From positions 558,001 to 622,000 of the forward strand of contig JBKBII010000001.1 in the NCBI GenBank assembly GCA_046299415.1: 64,000 nucleotides of DNA, in the 5' to 3' direction. The notes below the pieces were generated by a model, which did not search any database, had not been told where the DNA came from, and saw only the letters and a program-made list of their open reading frames with translations. This document shows, piece after piece, positions 7,455-16,377 of the stretch (position 1 is its first letter; every line of letters begins with the position of its first letter). The stretch is from JBKBII01 sp046299415 (GTDB lineage: Bacteria; Pseudomonadota; Gammaproteobacteria; Ectothiorhodospirales; Ectothiorhodospiraceae). Made by a program: the position numbers and the translations under genes.

Positions 7455-7931
7455 CGTCAGGCGCAGTGACCATCATGCGGTTACTCGTGGCAGCCAAAGG
7501 CGACGCAAGACAGCGTCGCTACCCAATCCGGATCGAGCCGGCCCTCATCGTCGACGCCACGACTCTTTACAGTCTACGAAAAACGGTCAATGCAGCCTTC
7601 TAGAAAGTTTCCGGACACGTCGCACCAGATTCAGTGACCTAGCGCAACCGATCTCCATATGATTGAGGAATAACCCCTTGATTGGACGACCTAATCTCGA
7701 ATCACGGACGCGTACTGTGCTTGATTTCTCAATGCGCGCGGTCCAGAGTTTGGACGGTCGAAAAAACGTCCACGTGGACAGCCGGGATCAAGGCCTTCGA
7801 GTGAGTCGCGCGCGACACGCAGCGCGCCAAAGCGGTCAGACCCGCCCACGCTTGACCCGTTGCACGTTCGGCTGGCCAGCCCGCGCAAAAACGGCTCGTA
7901 TAACGATCCGAAACCATTGAGGAGACAGTCA
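7455..7931. other. Intergenic region before bacterioferritin
   Basis: No gene is seen in these 477 bases. The 3' end carries the bacterioferritin ribosome binding site (GAGGAGA, 7918-7924). A TATAAC at 7899-7904 could be a -10 element, but no matching -35 is in place. Confidence 0.4.
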
Positions 7932-8414
7932 ATGAAAGGCGATGCCAAGGTTATCGAGTACTTGAACCGTTGCATCCGCAACGAGCTCACGGCGATCAAC
8001 CAATATTTTCTGCATGCCCGCATGTTCAGAAACTGGGGTCTCCACGAACTCGACGAATACGAGTACCACGAATCAATCGACGAAATGAAGCACGCGGATC
8101 GTCTGATCAATCGTGTCCTTTTCCTTGAGGGGCTTCCGAACCTCCAAGACCTTGGCGCATTGCGAATCGGAGAGAACACCAAGGAAATCTTCGAGTGCGA
8201 TCTCGCGATGGAGCTCGACGCCATCCCGCTGCTTCGTGAGGCCATCGCCTACTGCGAGAGTGTCAAAGACTTTGTCACGCGAGAACTGCTTGAGGACATC
8301 CTCGAAAGCGAAGAAGAACACGTCGATTGGCTCGAAACCAACCTCGATCTGATCGAGCGCATCGGACTGCAGAACTACCAGCAGTCAAAAATGGGCCACT
8401 CGACAAGCGACTAG
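7932..8414 (+). CDS. bfr: Bacterioferritin
   Basis: 160 aa, standard length; start chosen at ATG 7932, eight bases after GGAGA. A complete ferroxidase centre is visible: E18, E51, H54, E94, E127 and H130. M52 in the DEMKHAD segment is the inter-subunit haem ligand of the family. Bacterioferritin forms a 24-subunit cytosolic shell that oxidises Fe2+ and stores it as a ferric mineral. Retention of all ferroxidase residues argues for an active iron-oxidising subunit. Context fits: a Bfd-type ferredoxin is upstream and a haem uptake operon downstream on the opposite strand. A terminator follows. Confidence 0.97.
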   Translation: MKGDAKVIEYLNRCIRNELTAINQYFLHARMFRNWGLHELDEYEYHESIDEMKHADRLINRVLFLEGLPNLQDLGALRIGENTKEIFECDLAMELDAIPLLREAIAYCESVKDFVTRELLEDILESEEEHVDWLETNLDLIERIGLQNYQQSKMGHSTSD

Positions 8415-8448
8415 CGCCACGTCACGTGCGGAATCGACACGATCCGTC

Positions 8449-8484
8449 ACGACACCCGCGAGCTCCGCTGTCGGGTGTCGTTTG
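8449..8484 (+). terminator. Intrinsic terminator after bfr
   Basis: ACGACACCCG (8449-8458) pairs perfectly with CGGGTGTCGT (8472-8481) across a 13-base loop and is followed by a short T run (8481-8483). Confidence 0.7.
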
Positions 8485-8802
8485 CATTTAAAGGCCATCA
8501 GTCTTTATCGCCTGCCGCAACCAATCAGCTCGTGTGCAAGATCCGCGCTTGTCTCGACAGCCGCGCCCATCACGAGCCCGCCAACGATCGATTCGCAGTG
8601 CGTTGATTCCCTGCCTTAATCCCGCTTTTCTCAGGATTTCGTTTTCGTCGTTCGGTCGCAAGGGAAATCATTGGCGAGCGGGTGCACCGCATCAGCCATG
8701 GTCTTCGGCCTAGCTTTCGCCGTAAGGAGCAGCGGTTTGGCCAACCTCCGATCAGCCCGTCCTGACCGCCGATGCGACCGGTGATGCTCGGAAGGCGTGG
8801 AC
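8485..8802. other. Intergenic region between convergent bfr and hmuV
   Basis: No gene or clear structural signal is seen in these 318 bases beyond the bfr terminator at their left edge. Confidence 0.4.
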
Positions 8803-9957
8803 TCAGCGCTCGTCGACGAGCGCTCGATCGAGACCCACATCGAGGCGAACCGACTCCCGGTCAAGAGCAACCCGCCCATGCACTGCCCAGCCCTCCGCAA
8901 GACACTGCGAATCGAGCACCTCATGCGGAAGGCCAGCCGCCAGAACGTGGCCATCGCGCATGACGATCAACTGATCAGCCGCACGCGCCGCCAATTCAAG
9001 GTCATGCAACACAACGACGACGGCCAGCCCGCGCGCTGCCCACTCGTGCATGCGCTCAGTCAACCGTAACTGATGGTGGATATCCAACGCAGACGTCGGT
9101 TCATCGAGCAGAAGCACGCCTGGATGATCCCAATCGCAATCAGCGATTTGTGCCAAAGCGCGCGCAATTTGAACACGCTGACGCTCGCCGCCGGACAGCG
9201 TCGACACCTCGCGCCCCCACAGCTCGAGCGCATCCGCCGCTTGCATCGCACGCAAAATTCTCGCGCGGTCGCGGCGACAGGCACCATGCGGCAATCGACC
9301 CAGCGCGACGAGCTCCTCGGTCCGCAAGCCGGTCGCCGCTACAGTGTCCTGAATGACCATCGCGCGTTCGCAGGCGAGCCGCCGCATACACCACTGATCG
9401 AGACGCCGTCCATTCCACCGTACCCAACCGAAATCCGGTGGCAAATCGCCGCTCAACACACCGAGCAGGCTGCTCTTGCCCGCCCCGTTCGCACCAACGA
9501 CGGCATGGACCTGGCCAACTCCAAAGCACAGTGAAACATCACTGAGCAGTCGGGCACGTCCGCGTTCGACGGTCACAGAATGCAATTCGAGCGATTGGTG
9601 AACCGATCGAGAACCGATCCGCGCGTAGTCATACGGAAGACGCGCGCGAGCGTAACCGTGACCCTGCTCACCCTCATGATCACAGGCCGCCGTCGGATTG
9701 AAATCGCGACCAGATTCCCGCCGCAATCCCAGACCGGATTGCGAGCCCGGTGCCTGCGCCCAATCATTACAAGTGTAATCAGCCGCGGAATCGGCTGGAG
9801 CGGAGGTGGATCGATCGAGACGCCGTGCCGTCCGGACAACATCACCGGGCGACAACAGCGCACGCAGCCGTTGTTGCCAACGACTGCGAAACGACAAGGC
9901 GCCCTGCGCCGGCGAACCCCATTTCACTCGTCGAAACGTGCTCACTGAAGTATTCAT
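8803..9957 (-). CDS. hmuV: Haem ABC importer ATPase (HmuV-like)
   Basis: 384 aa. Residues from about 120 on form a complete ABC ATPase: Walker A GANGAGKSS, Q-loop region, signature LSGGERQR, Walker B VLLLDEPTSALD and the H-loop VVLHDLELAARAA. It resembles the BtuD/FepC/HmuV group that powers FecCD-type permeases. The first roughly 115 residues (Arg/Ser/Gly-rich, no domain) are not present in ordinary HmuV of about 260 aa, and no alternative ATG or GTG lies nearer the core. The ATG overlaps the last bases of the permease gene, implying translational coupling. The ATPase works at the inner membrane with HmuU and the binding protein HmuT. Confidence 0.92.
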   Translation of the reverse strand: MNTSVSTFRRVKWGSPAQGALSFRSRWQQRLRALLSPGDVVRTARRLDRSTSAPADSAADYTCNDWAQAPGSQSGLGLRRESGRDFNPTAACDHEGEQGHGYARARLPYDYARIGSRSVHQSLELHSVTVERGRARLLSDVSLCFGVGQVHAVVGANGAGKSSLLGVLSGDLPPDFGWVRWNGRRLDQWCMRRLACERAMVIQDTVAATGLRTEELVALGRLPHGACRRDRARILRAMQAADALELWGREVSTLSGGERQRVQIARALAQIADCDWDHPGVLLLDEPTSALDIHHQLRLTERMHEWAARGLAVVVVLHDLELAARAADQLIVMRDGHVLAAGLPHEVLDSQCLAEGWAVHGRVALDRESVRLDVGLDRALVDER

Positions 9958-11234
9958 GTGAACCTCCTGCGCATGCGCAGCAACAACCAGAGAAAGAACG
10001 GGCCACCGAGCAGTGCGGTCAATAGGCCGATCGGCAGCTCGGCAGGCGCGATCACGGTTCGAGCCGCAATGTCAGCCAACAGCAACAGCAATGCGCCGCC
10101 CAGAGCCGAACCGGGCAACAGATACCGGTGGCTCGGCCCCACCCATAACCGCAGCAAATGCGGAACAACCAGTCCGACGAATCCAATGATCCCCGCCACG
10201 GCCACGCTCGCACCCACTGCCGCGGCCACCAAAACGATGGCGACGACCGTGACCCGATCGACTGCAAAACCCAAGTGACTCGCACTACGCTCGCCCAACA
10301 TTAACGCGTCGAGGGCCGGCGCCAGCCAGCGCGTCGCAGCGATCAGGGCAAGACTTGCGAGGCCCGCGACGATGATCATCGGCCACGCGCCACTGGCCAG
10401 CGAGCCCATGTTCCAAAACGTGATCGTCCTCAGCTGCTGATCATCGGCGAGAAACACGAATAAACCGGTTACGGCACCGGCAATCGCATTGATGGCGATT
10501 CCGGCCAGGATCAGTGTCGCCACGCTCCGCGATGGGTCTCGGCGGGCGATTGCGTAAACCAGCAATGTCGCGACCGAAGCGCCGACAAACGCCGCCAGCG
10601 GGATGGCAAAACCCGAGAACACGCCGACGATAGGTGCCCACACCGTGCCGCCCAGCACGATCATCGCCACCGCACCCAAAGCGCCGCCCGCAGAAACCCC
10701 GATCAAGCCCGGGTCAGCCAGAGGGTTGCGGAACAGACCCTGCAGAACCGCGCCACCGACGGCCAAACCAGCGCCCACGATCATCGCGAGTAAGACGCGC
10801 GGAACGCGCAGATTCCACAACACCTCCCGGGCGAGGCGATCGCCATCGTCGTGTCGCAACAAAGCAGTGAACAACTCGCCGATGCTCAGTGCCAAGGGCC
10901 CCGTCGCCAATCCCGCCAGCGCGGCCAGTGCCAGCGACAATGACAACGCCACGAGCGTCCAACGGGCACGACAGCGGCGTCCATCGACGTCGGCATGAGA
11001 AGTATCATCGACGAGACCCTCATCGTCCCCCTGGGGCCGTCGTCGTTCACTAAAGCGCCTAGAGCGTCTTGTGCCTTGATCTGTGGTGTTACGGGCGCTC
11101 GGTTCCTGCGGCCAACGGCGGACGGATGTCACGCCACCCTCCCGAGCTGTCCCGCTCACCGCGGCCGGGCTGGCCGTGCACACGGCCCCTCGTGCCGCAT
11201 GCAGCGATCGGCGAGTTGGTTTCACCGAAACCAT
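9954..11234 (-). CDS. hmuU: Haem ABC importer permease (HmuU-like, FecCD family)
   Basis: 426 aa from ATG 11234, which overlaps the hmuT stop in TGATG. After a roughly 90-residue Arg/Ser/Thr-rich N-terminal tail, the FecCD core has about ten hydrophobic segments and the family's GLFRNPLADPGLIGVSAGG stretch. Other family segments are NMGSLASG, a GEHSASHLG-like loop (GERSASHLG) and FVGLVVPHL. Normal members are about 330 aa, so the tail is extra. The protein forms the inner-membrane channel of the haem importer with the ATPase encoded immediately downstream. Confidence 0.93.
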   Translation of the reverse strand: MVSVKPTRRSLHAARGAVCTASPAAVSGTAREGGVTSVRRWPQEPSARNTTDQGTRRSRRFSERRRPQGDDEGLVDDTSHADVDGRRCRARWTLVALSLSLALAALAGLATGPLALSIGELFTALLRHDDGDRLAREVLWNLRVPRVLLAMIVGAGLAVGGAVLQGLFRNPLADPGLIGVSAGGALGAVAMIVLGGTVWAPIVGVFSGFAIPLAAFVGASVATLLVYAIARRDPSRSVATLILAGIAINAIAGAVTGLFVFLADDQQLRTITFWNMGSLASGAWPMIIVAGLASLALIAATRWLAPALDALMLGERSASHLGFAVDRVTVVAIVLVAAAVGASVAVAGIIGFVGLVVPHLLRLWVGPSHRYLLPGSALGGALLLLLADIAARTVIAPAELPIGLLTALLGGPFFLWLLLRMRRRFT

Positions 11235-12118
11235 CACGACAACCCTTCCGGCAAAGAATCACGCATGAAGCCGGCAACACGACCCACCGCCTCAGGCAGG
11301 CGCGGCCCAAACCCGAGCAAGAACAACGTCTCTTCGGTCAAAACGGGCAGAGATCGCAGTGTGCGCGACAATCCCCGACCGAAATCACCGGAGGGATCCC
11401 CCGCGAGTACCACCGCATCGGGGCGAAGACGCAACACACCCTCGGTCGAAATGGGGCGATAACCGCGTTGCCCGGCCAATGCATTGCGGCACCCGGCGAG
11501 GCTCAACAGCGCGTCCGCTTTGGTTTCCCGACCAGCAGCCACGGCACTCCCTGCGCCGTGTGACATCACGAACAGGACGTTCGGACCCGGCGCCGGCGGC
11601 AAAGTAATCGCGCTACGCGCCTCATAGATTTCAGCAAGTAGACGTTGGCTGTCGACGACTCGATTCAAACGATCTCCCAATGTGGTGATGCGTCGCGCCA
11701 ACCCATCCCACGACGGCTCACCATCAAGGATCCAATTTTCGATCCCGGCCTGTTGCAACCGCGATAACGTCTCGGATGGACCTGCGCTGCCGTCATGCAC
11801 CACGGCATGTGGGCGCAACGACAAAACGCCTTCGACAGGAAGCGCATGCTGATAACCAACCTGAGGCAACCGAGTCAGAGCTTCAGGGAACGTCGACGTC
11901 GTGTCGACACCCACGAGGCACGACAAACCACCGAGCGCGGCAATCGTCTCACTGACACCACCGCCGATCGATACCACGCGCAACGCTTCGCAATTACTCT
12001 CAGGATTTACCGATTCCAAATCAGCGCCCGTCACGCGGCGCGACGCGACCGCCGATCCGGTAAAGGCCAGCGTCATGCCCGCGCCGAGCGCCCCGACGAC
12101 GAAATCACGCCGACGCAT
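11234..12118 (-). CDS. hmuT: Haem-binding periplasmic protein (HmuT-like)
   Basis: 294 aa. It starts MRRRDFVVGALGAG, a twin-arginine-like signal with a hydrophobic stretch. The mature part follows the periplasmic binding fold of haem carriers: RVVSIGGGVSETIAALG, LVGVDTTSTFP, LPQVGYQHALPVEGVLSLRP, and a second lobe with a similar LRPDAVVLAGDP. Family members pass haem from the outer-membrane receptor to the HmuUV importer. Its start overlaps the end of hmuS by 14 bases and its stop overlaps the hmuU start, so the three genes are translated in series. Confidence 0.93.
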   Translation of the reverse strand: MRRRDFVVGALGAGMTLAFTGSAVASRRVTGADLESVNPESNCEALRVVSIGGGVSETIAALGGLSCLVGVDTTSTFPEALTRLPQVGYQHALPVEGVLSLRPHAVVHDGSAGPSETLSRLQQAGIENWILDGEPSWDGLARRITTLGDRLNRVVDSQRLLAEIYEARSAITLPPAPGPNVLFVMSHGAGSAVAAGRETKADALLSLAGCRNALAGQRGYRPISTEGVLRLRPDAVVLAGDPSGDFGRGLSRTLRSLPVLTEETLFLLGFGPRLPEAVGRVAGFMRDSLPEGLS

Positions 12119-13430
12119 CGTGCTTCTCCATCGATGATGCCGCCGGATTAGTCGCCTTCGCCGCAGTCAAATCGCCGCAGGCAATCGCGCTCGCCGCATG
12201 AGATGACAGCGCTTGGCGCGGCTCCGCAACCGGACAAGCGACTGGCTCGCACAGATTCACCAAGGCACGCCAGCGTGGATCCTCGGGTTGTCCCGGCTTA
12301 CGCGCGCCGAACATCTGCAGGATGAGTTCGCCCGAGAGGTCATACAGTTCGAGCGAATGCACAGACCCATCGACGGTCGGCTTGCGCACGACCCACGACT
12401 CGGCGATCGCCGTCGTCCGCAGATGCAGATTGAACTTCGGATCGAGAACGTTAAACCAGTCACCGGTACGGCATAGCCGCCGCACGCTGCCGGTGTGAAT
12501 CTGCACGATGCCGCGATTGCCAACAAAAATCATGATCGGAAGATCGTCGTCTGCAGCGTATTCGAGCAACTGCTCCACCGTCGCGATCCCGACCGGCCAT
12601 GCACGTGATGCACCCGCCAATCTCAACGCCTGAAGGCGTCCAACCTCGAAGCGACTCAACAGTTCGACGAAATCATGGGTGTCGCGCAGGGCATCCCAGT
12701 GTGCCCGCAGACCGTCGGCGTCCACCTCGTCATCCCGCAAACGCGCACGGGTCTGCGGAAGACTCAGCGGCTGGAATGGCGACGACTGGTCATCATCGAG
12801 CAAATGCTCGACCAGACCATCCCACACCGCATGGCGAGTCGCGGCCGTCTGATAAATCTTGTGGATCGCCAGACCATCGACTCCAAACACCTGAAAGCTC
12901 TTGCGCTGGTTCTCTCCCTCACCCTCGACCACATGAAACAACGCATGCCAATGTGAAAGGAACAGACGCAAATCGATGTCCGGATTGACCAACAGCCCCA
13001 TCGAGCCGAACACCCGGGCGTTGGAATAGACACCATGTCGTTCGTGCACCGCATGCTCGTTACGAGTCAGCCCCATTACCTCGCCCACCGGCTCGAGGCG
13101 TGTCAGCCACTCCGCGAAATCGGCGCGTAGACGGGTCACGCCCTCGCCAAGACGCGTCGTGACCAATTCAGCCTCGGAGACATCGAGCACTTGTGCCGCA
13201 TCGCGAATGCGCAGACGCGGGTGCTGAAGCCGCAGATGGGCCCAGCGCGCCGCCAGATCCCCGTTGCCTCGCGCGGCCGAAGATGATTTTCGTGTGTGCC
13301 CCTCAGCGGGATGCTCCGCGGTATCCCCGGGCCGGCTCGGCCGCAGGCGCGGCCCGATTGACCCGGTCAGAAAGCCGGTCGTCACCGCTGCCTCGGCACC
13401 GTGTTGTGAAGACATATCAAACATTGCCAT
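12105..13430 (-). CDS. hmuS: Haem-degrading/haem-trafficking factor HmuS (HemS/ChuX-type)
   Basis: 441 aa from ATG 13430, preceded by AGGAGGG with six-base spacing. The family's two structurally repeated halves are visible. The first has VMGLTRNEHAVHERHGVYSN and FLSHWHALFHVVEGEGE; the second has PIMIFVGNRGIVQIHTGSV and WFNVLDPKFNLHLR. HemS/HmuS proteins bind cytoplasmic haem imported by HmuTUV and transfer or break it down, releasing iron. The N-terminal 60 residues and the C-terminal 40 are extra low-complexity tails. It lies between the receptor gene and hmuT in one operon. Confidence 0.93.
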   Translation of the reverse strand: MAMFDMSSQHGAEAAVTTGFLTGSIGPRLRPSRPGDTAEHPAEGHTRKSSSAARGNGDLAARWAHLRLQHPRLRIRDAAQVLDVSEAELVTTRLGEGVTRLRADFAEWLTRLEPVGEVMGLTRNEHAVHERHGVYSNARVFGSMGLLVNPDIDLRLFLSHWHALFHVVEGEGENQRKSFQVFGVDGLAIHKIYQTAATRHAVWDGLVEHLLDDDQSSPFQPLSLPQTRARLRDDEVDADGLRAHWDALRDTHDFVELLSRFEVGRLQALRLAGASRAWPVGIATVEQLLEYAADDDLPIMIFVGNRGIVQIHTGSVRRLCRTGDWFNVLDPKFNLHLRTTAIAESWVVRKPTVDGSVHSLELYDLSGELILQMFGARKPGQPEDPRWRALVNLCEPVACPVAEPRQALSSHAASAIACGDLTAAKATNPAASSMEKHDASA

Positions 13431-13564
13431 GAGACCCTCCTGATGACGCCCGGGGCGTCCTGATGTCGGTGGAAAATTTTTCAGACGGGTGCTTGCACAC
13501 CCCAGTGACAATCCGTGCCGGTGTCGCCGATCGACACCATGCGATCCACACACGCGTACGTTAC

Positions 13565-15907
13565 TCAGAATTGCCAGCTTGCCCGCACGGACAGGTTTCG
13601 CCCCGGATCCGGCAGCGCTGAGTTGTGCGGCCGGTACTGGCGGTCGGTGAGGTTGTCAACACGAAAATCGACTCGCATACGACGATCGAACCGAGCGGGC
13701 TGCCAAGTCACAAAGGCGTCCCACAACGTGTAACCCGGCGTTTCGCTTGCGTCTGCGCGGACGCGATCCTGGGTCGCCACGGCGGTCACGCGCGCGCCGA
13801 GCAGCCAATCACGATTGAATAACCAGCGCCCTGCCGCCAGCGAAAGCTCATCCGCTGGAATGCCACCCAACGCATCGCCATCCGATCGGTTCCTGCCGCG
13901 TAAACGTGTTGCCGTTGCACGTATGAACGCGTTATCGGTGCGGTAATCCAACTCCAGCTCAGCACCGTTGATCCGCGCATCGAGAACGTTATCCGAGAAC
14001 GTCCGACCCATTGGCGGCCCCATGGGCCGTCCGACAATGGGGTCGAACACCACACGCTGCTCGATGAAATCGTCAAAATCGGTACGAAACACGTTCAACC
14101 GCGCGTCGATGCGATCGCCGGTGACAAACTGATCGCTGCGACCATAGACGAGACCGATTTCACGATTCTTGGCGCGCTCCGGACGCAAATCCGGATTCGG
14201 CACAAATACGTTGCCGGGGAAATGCAGTCCGCCGACGTACAAATCTGTCAATGACGGCGAGCGAAAAGCCTCCGCGTACTGTGCGACGAATGCGAAGTCG
14301 GGCGTCAGCGAAAAACGCGCCGCCAACGATTTCGAAGTTTCGGAATCACTGCGGGACTCACGATCGTTCGCTGAAAAACGGGTGCGATCGATGCGCAGCC
14401 CCGGCGTCAACTCAAAACGGTCACCAAGGAACGCGGTGTACTGCAAAAACAGCGCTGAAGTGGTTCGCGTCGCGTCGGGAAACTGAGGTCGCGGTGCGGC
14501 ATCTCGAGTCCCTGATTGGGTGTCACGCAACGCCTCGAAGCCTGCAATCAAGCGGCCAGGCACGCCCGCTTCGATCACAGAGACATTGGCGACATCGATG
14601 CCTGTGGTGTCGAGGTCGGTGCCATCGCGCCGTCCATCCGTCACTCGCCGCTCATCGAGTTCAATCTCGGTGCGGTAGACCGTCGCGTCGAGATTGATCC
14701 ATGGCGATTCGGGGTCATAGCGATAACGGGCGGTCAACGTGCGCGAATCGGTACGCCGATCGACGATGTTGTCGAGCGAGCTGGTGTTTGCGGCCGATGG
14801 CAGGCGGTGATCATCGCGAAACGCCTGAAGACCGAGGCCGAAGCGATGATCGTTGACGGCGAAATCGGCACGCGCGAGACCCGACACGATGTCGTCGCCG
14901 GTCAACGGGATACGTTCACCATCGCCCGACTCGCGGTCACTCGATTCTCGACTCAAGATAGACGCCAGCACGCCATAGCGATCATCTTGATCGCGCACCG
15001 CCGCGCTACCGGCAAACAAGCGCTCATCGCCCTGTGACGAATACGCCGCGGTCAGCCGCCCGCCACGCGTCGCCTCACCGAGAAAACCACGCGCGTCCAG
15101 CGTACGGAAACTCACCACGCCGCCGAGCGCACCCGAGCCATACAACGTCGACGACGGCCCGCGCAGAACCTCGACCCGTTCCAACAAAAAGGGGTCGAGG
15201 AACACTCGCCCGCGGTGACCGGAAGCAAAGTTCTGGCGCGCGCCGTCGAGGCGAATCACCACGCGCTCGCCACCCAAACCCCGGATCACCGGCTGAATCG
15301 CCGTAGCACGCGGCCCGCCGGATACACCGACCCCTGGCATCTCGCGCAGGACGTCACCCAAATCTCGCGCCTGTTCGATCTCGAGCGAATCTCGATCTCT
15401 CACCGACACCGGTGCCGTCGCGTCTTCAGCCTCGATCGTTGCGCGCAGCGATTCGATTTGAATGGGCGCCAGACGCGCCGACGACGCCACCATCAACGAG
15501 GCCGAACGGTGATGTTCCGATGCCTCGGCGAGACCGCTGCGAACAGGCCCGTTCGCCGCTTCAAAGGTCTGCGACGACACGCCATTCGCGCGCGGTTGCG
15601 GCTGGGCGTCGTGTGTCGGTGCATCGGGCCTTTGCGCGACACGCACGCGCGACCCCGGTCGATCAAAGACGGCAGAACGATCGACACGGCTGGCCGCGCG
15701 ATCAAACGCATGACGTTCTGAAACCGCCCCAACAGCGTGATCCTGAGCAGCGGTATGCGGTTCACTCGCGACACCGGTATCCGGTTCATCACTGCTCGCG
15801 GACACAGCGCCGGCGTGACACGCGCCCAAAGCCAAAATCACAGCTACAGAGAGGATCCGGCGATGCCAGAACGAACGTCGGCCCTCTGTTACAACCCACT
15901 GCCCCAT
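13565..15907 (-). CDS. TonB-dependent haem/haemoglobin receptor
   Basis: 780 aa from ATG 15907, with GGGGA eight bases upstream; a TTG start at 15928 is less likely. A signal peptide (about 1-37) is followed by a roughly 130-residue low-complexity region, the plug domain (DLGDVLREMPGVGVSGG, IRGLGGERVVIRLDG, VEVLRGPSSTLYGSGALGGVVSF) and a beta-barrel ending in aromatic W-Q-F. The haem-receptor FRAP and NPNL boxes appear as FRSPSLTDLY and VPNPDLRPE, with a histidine between them (GGLHFPG), as in HmuR/HemR-type receptors. It imports haem across the outer membrane using TonB. It is the first gene of the haem operon, behind the Fur-overlapped promoter. Confidence 0.93.
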   Translation of the reverse strand: MGQWVVTEGRRSFWHRRILSVAVILALGACHAGAVSASSDEPDTGVASEPHTAAQDHAVGAVSERHAFDRAASRVDRSAVFDRPGSRVRVAQRPDAPTHDAQPQPRANGVSSQTFEAANGPVRSGLAEASEHHRSASLMVASSARLAPIQIESLRATIEAEDATAPVSVRDRDSLEIEQARDLGDVLREMPGVGVSGGPRATAIQPVIRGLGGERVVIRLDGARQNFASGHRGRVFLDPFLLERVEVLRGPSSTLYGSGALGGVVSFRTLDARGFLGEATRGGRLTAAYSSQGDERLFAGSAAVRDQDDRYGVLASILSRESSDRESGDGERIPLTGDDIVSGLARADFAVNDHRFGLGLQAFRDDHRLPSAANTSSLDNIVDRRTDSRTLTARYRYDPESPWINLDATVYRTEIELDERRVTDGRRDGTDLDTTGIDVANVSVIEAGVPGRLIAGFEALRDTQSGTRDAAPRPQFPDATRTTSALFLQYTAFLGDRFELTPGLRIDRTRFSANDRESRSDSETSKSLAARFSLTPDFAFVAQYAEAFRSPSLTDLYVGGLHFPGNVFVPNPDLRPERAKNREIGLVYGRSDQFVTGDRIDARLNVFRTDFDDFIEQRVVFDPIVGRPMGPPMGRTFSDNVLDARINGAELELDYRTDNAFIRATATRLRGRNRSDGDALGGIPADELSLAAGRWLFNRDWLLGARVTAVATQDRVRADASETPGYTLWDAFVTWQPARFDRRMRVDFRVDNLTDRQYRPHNSALPDPGRNLSVRASWQF

Positions 15908-16113
15908 ACCAGTTCCCCATTCACACAACGGTGTGAGCTTCCGTAAAGGCGACGCTTAAAGTCGTCGCCGAACAGATCGGCTCGCTGGCAAATGGCTGGC
16001 TGGCGGATCGCGCTGGATCGCCACTCAATCGTGTGGCGCCCTTGTAAGTCTCCGGCTCATTCGAGAACAAGGCGGAGAACGCACGCATCAATCGATGCGC
16101 CGTGATGAATGCG
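15908..16113. other. 5' leader of the haem receptor gene
   Basis: About 200 bases of untranslated leader. GCGACG (15949-15954) and CGTCGC (15963-15968) form a small hairpin near the start of the coding region. No known riboswitch pattern is recognised. Confidence 0.35.
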
Positions 16114-16142
16114 AATGATAGCTGTTCTCATTACTAAGTCAA
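16114..16142 (-). promoter_or_regulatory. Fur-box-like dyad overlapping the haem operon promoter
   Basis: On the minus strand TTGACT (16137-16142) and TATCAT (16115-16120) are 16 bases apart, a good sigma-70 promoter directed at the receptor gene. A 19-base dyad at 16114-16132, AATGATAGCTGTTCTCATT, covers the -10 and spacer; its half-sites match at 7 of 9 positions and it resembles Fur boxes. Repression by Fe-loaded Fur follows from family knowledge. A CGCATC/GATGCG hairpin (16084-16099) lies just inside the transcript, and the leader is about 200 bases. Confidence 0.75.
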
Positions 16143-16377
16143 GTTACGCGACACCCGCCCCATCGAGCGGGCTGCCATTCGCTTCGGTCGAGAACGGCTA
16201 GGAGCGCTCAGAACACGGCTCCAGCACATGCGCGAGCCGACCTGAACGCCTAAGCGCTCGGCAACGATCGAGTTGCGCGTGCCACCGTCCACGGCGGCGC
16301 ACGACGGGACTCGCAAAAAATGATCGGATGAAATCGGGCGAGCACGATCACCGCGACTCAACGGATCGCATCACGCC

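Noticed and set aside
7691..8245. Minus-strand frame over the bacterioferritin start
   Set aside because: Antisense to a certain gene, no domain, serine/arginine-rich composition.
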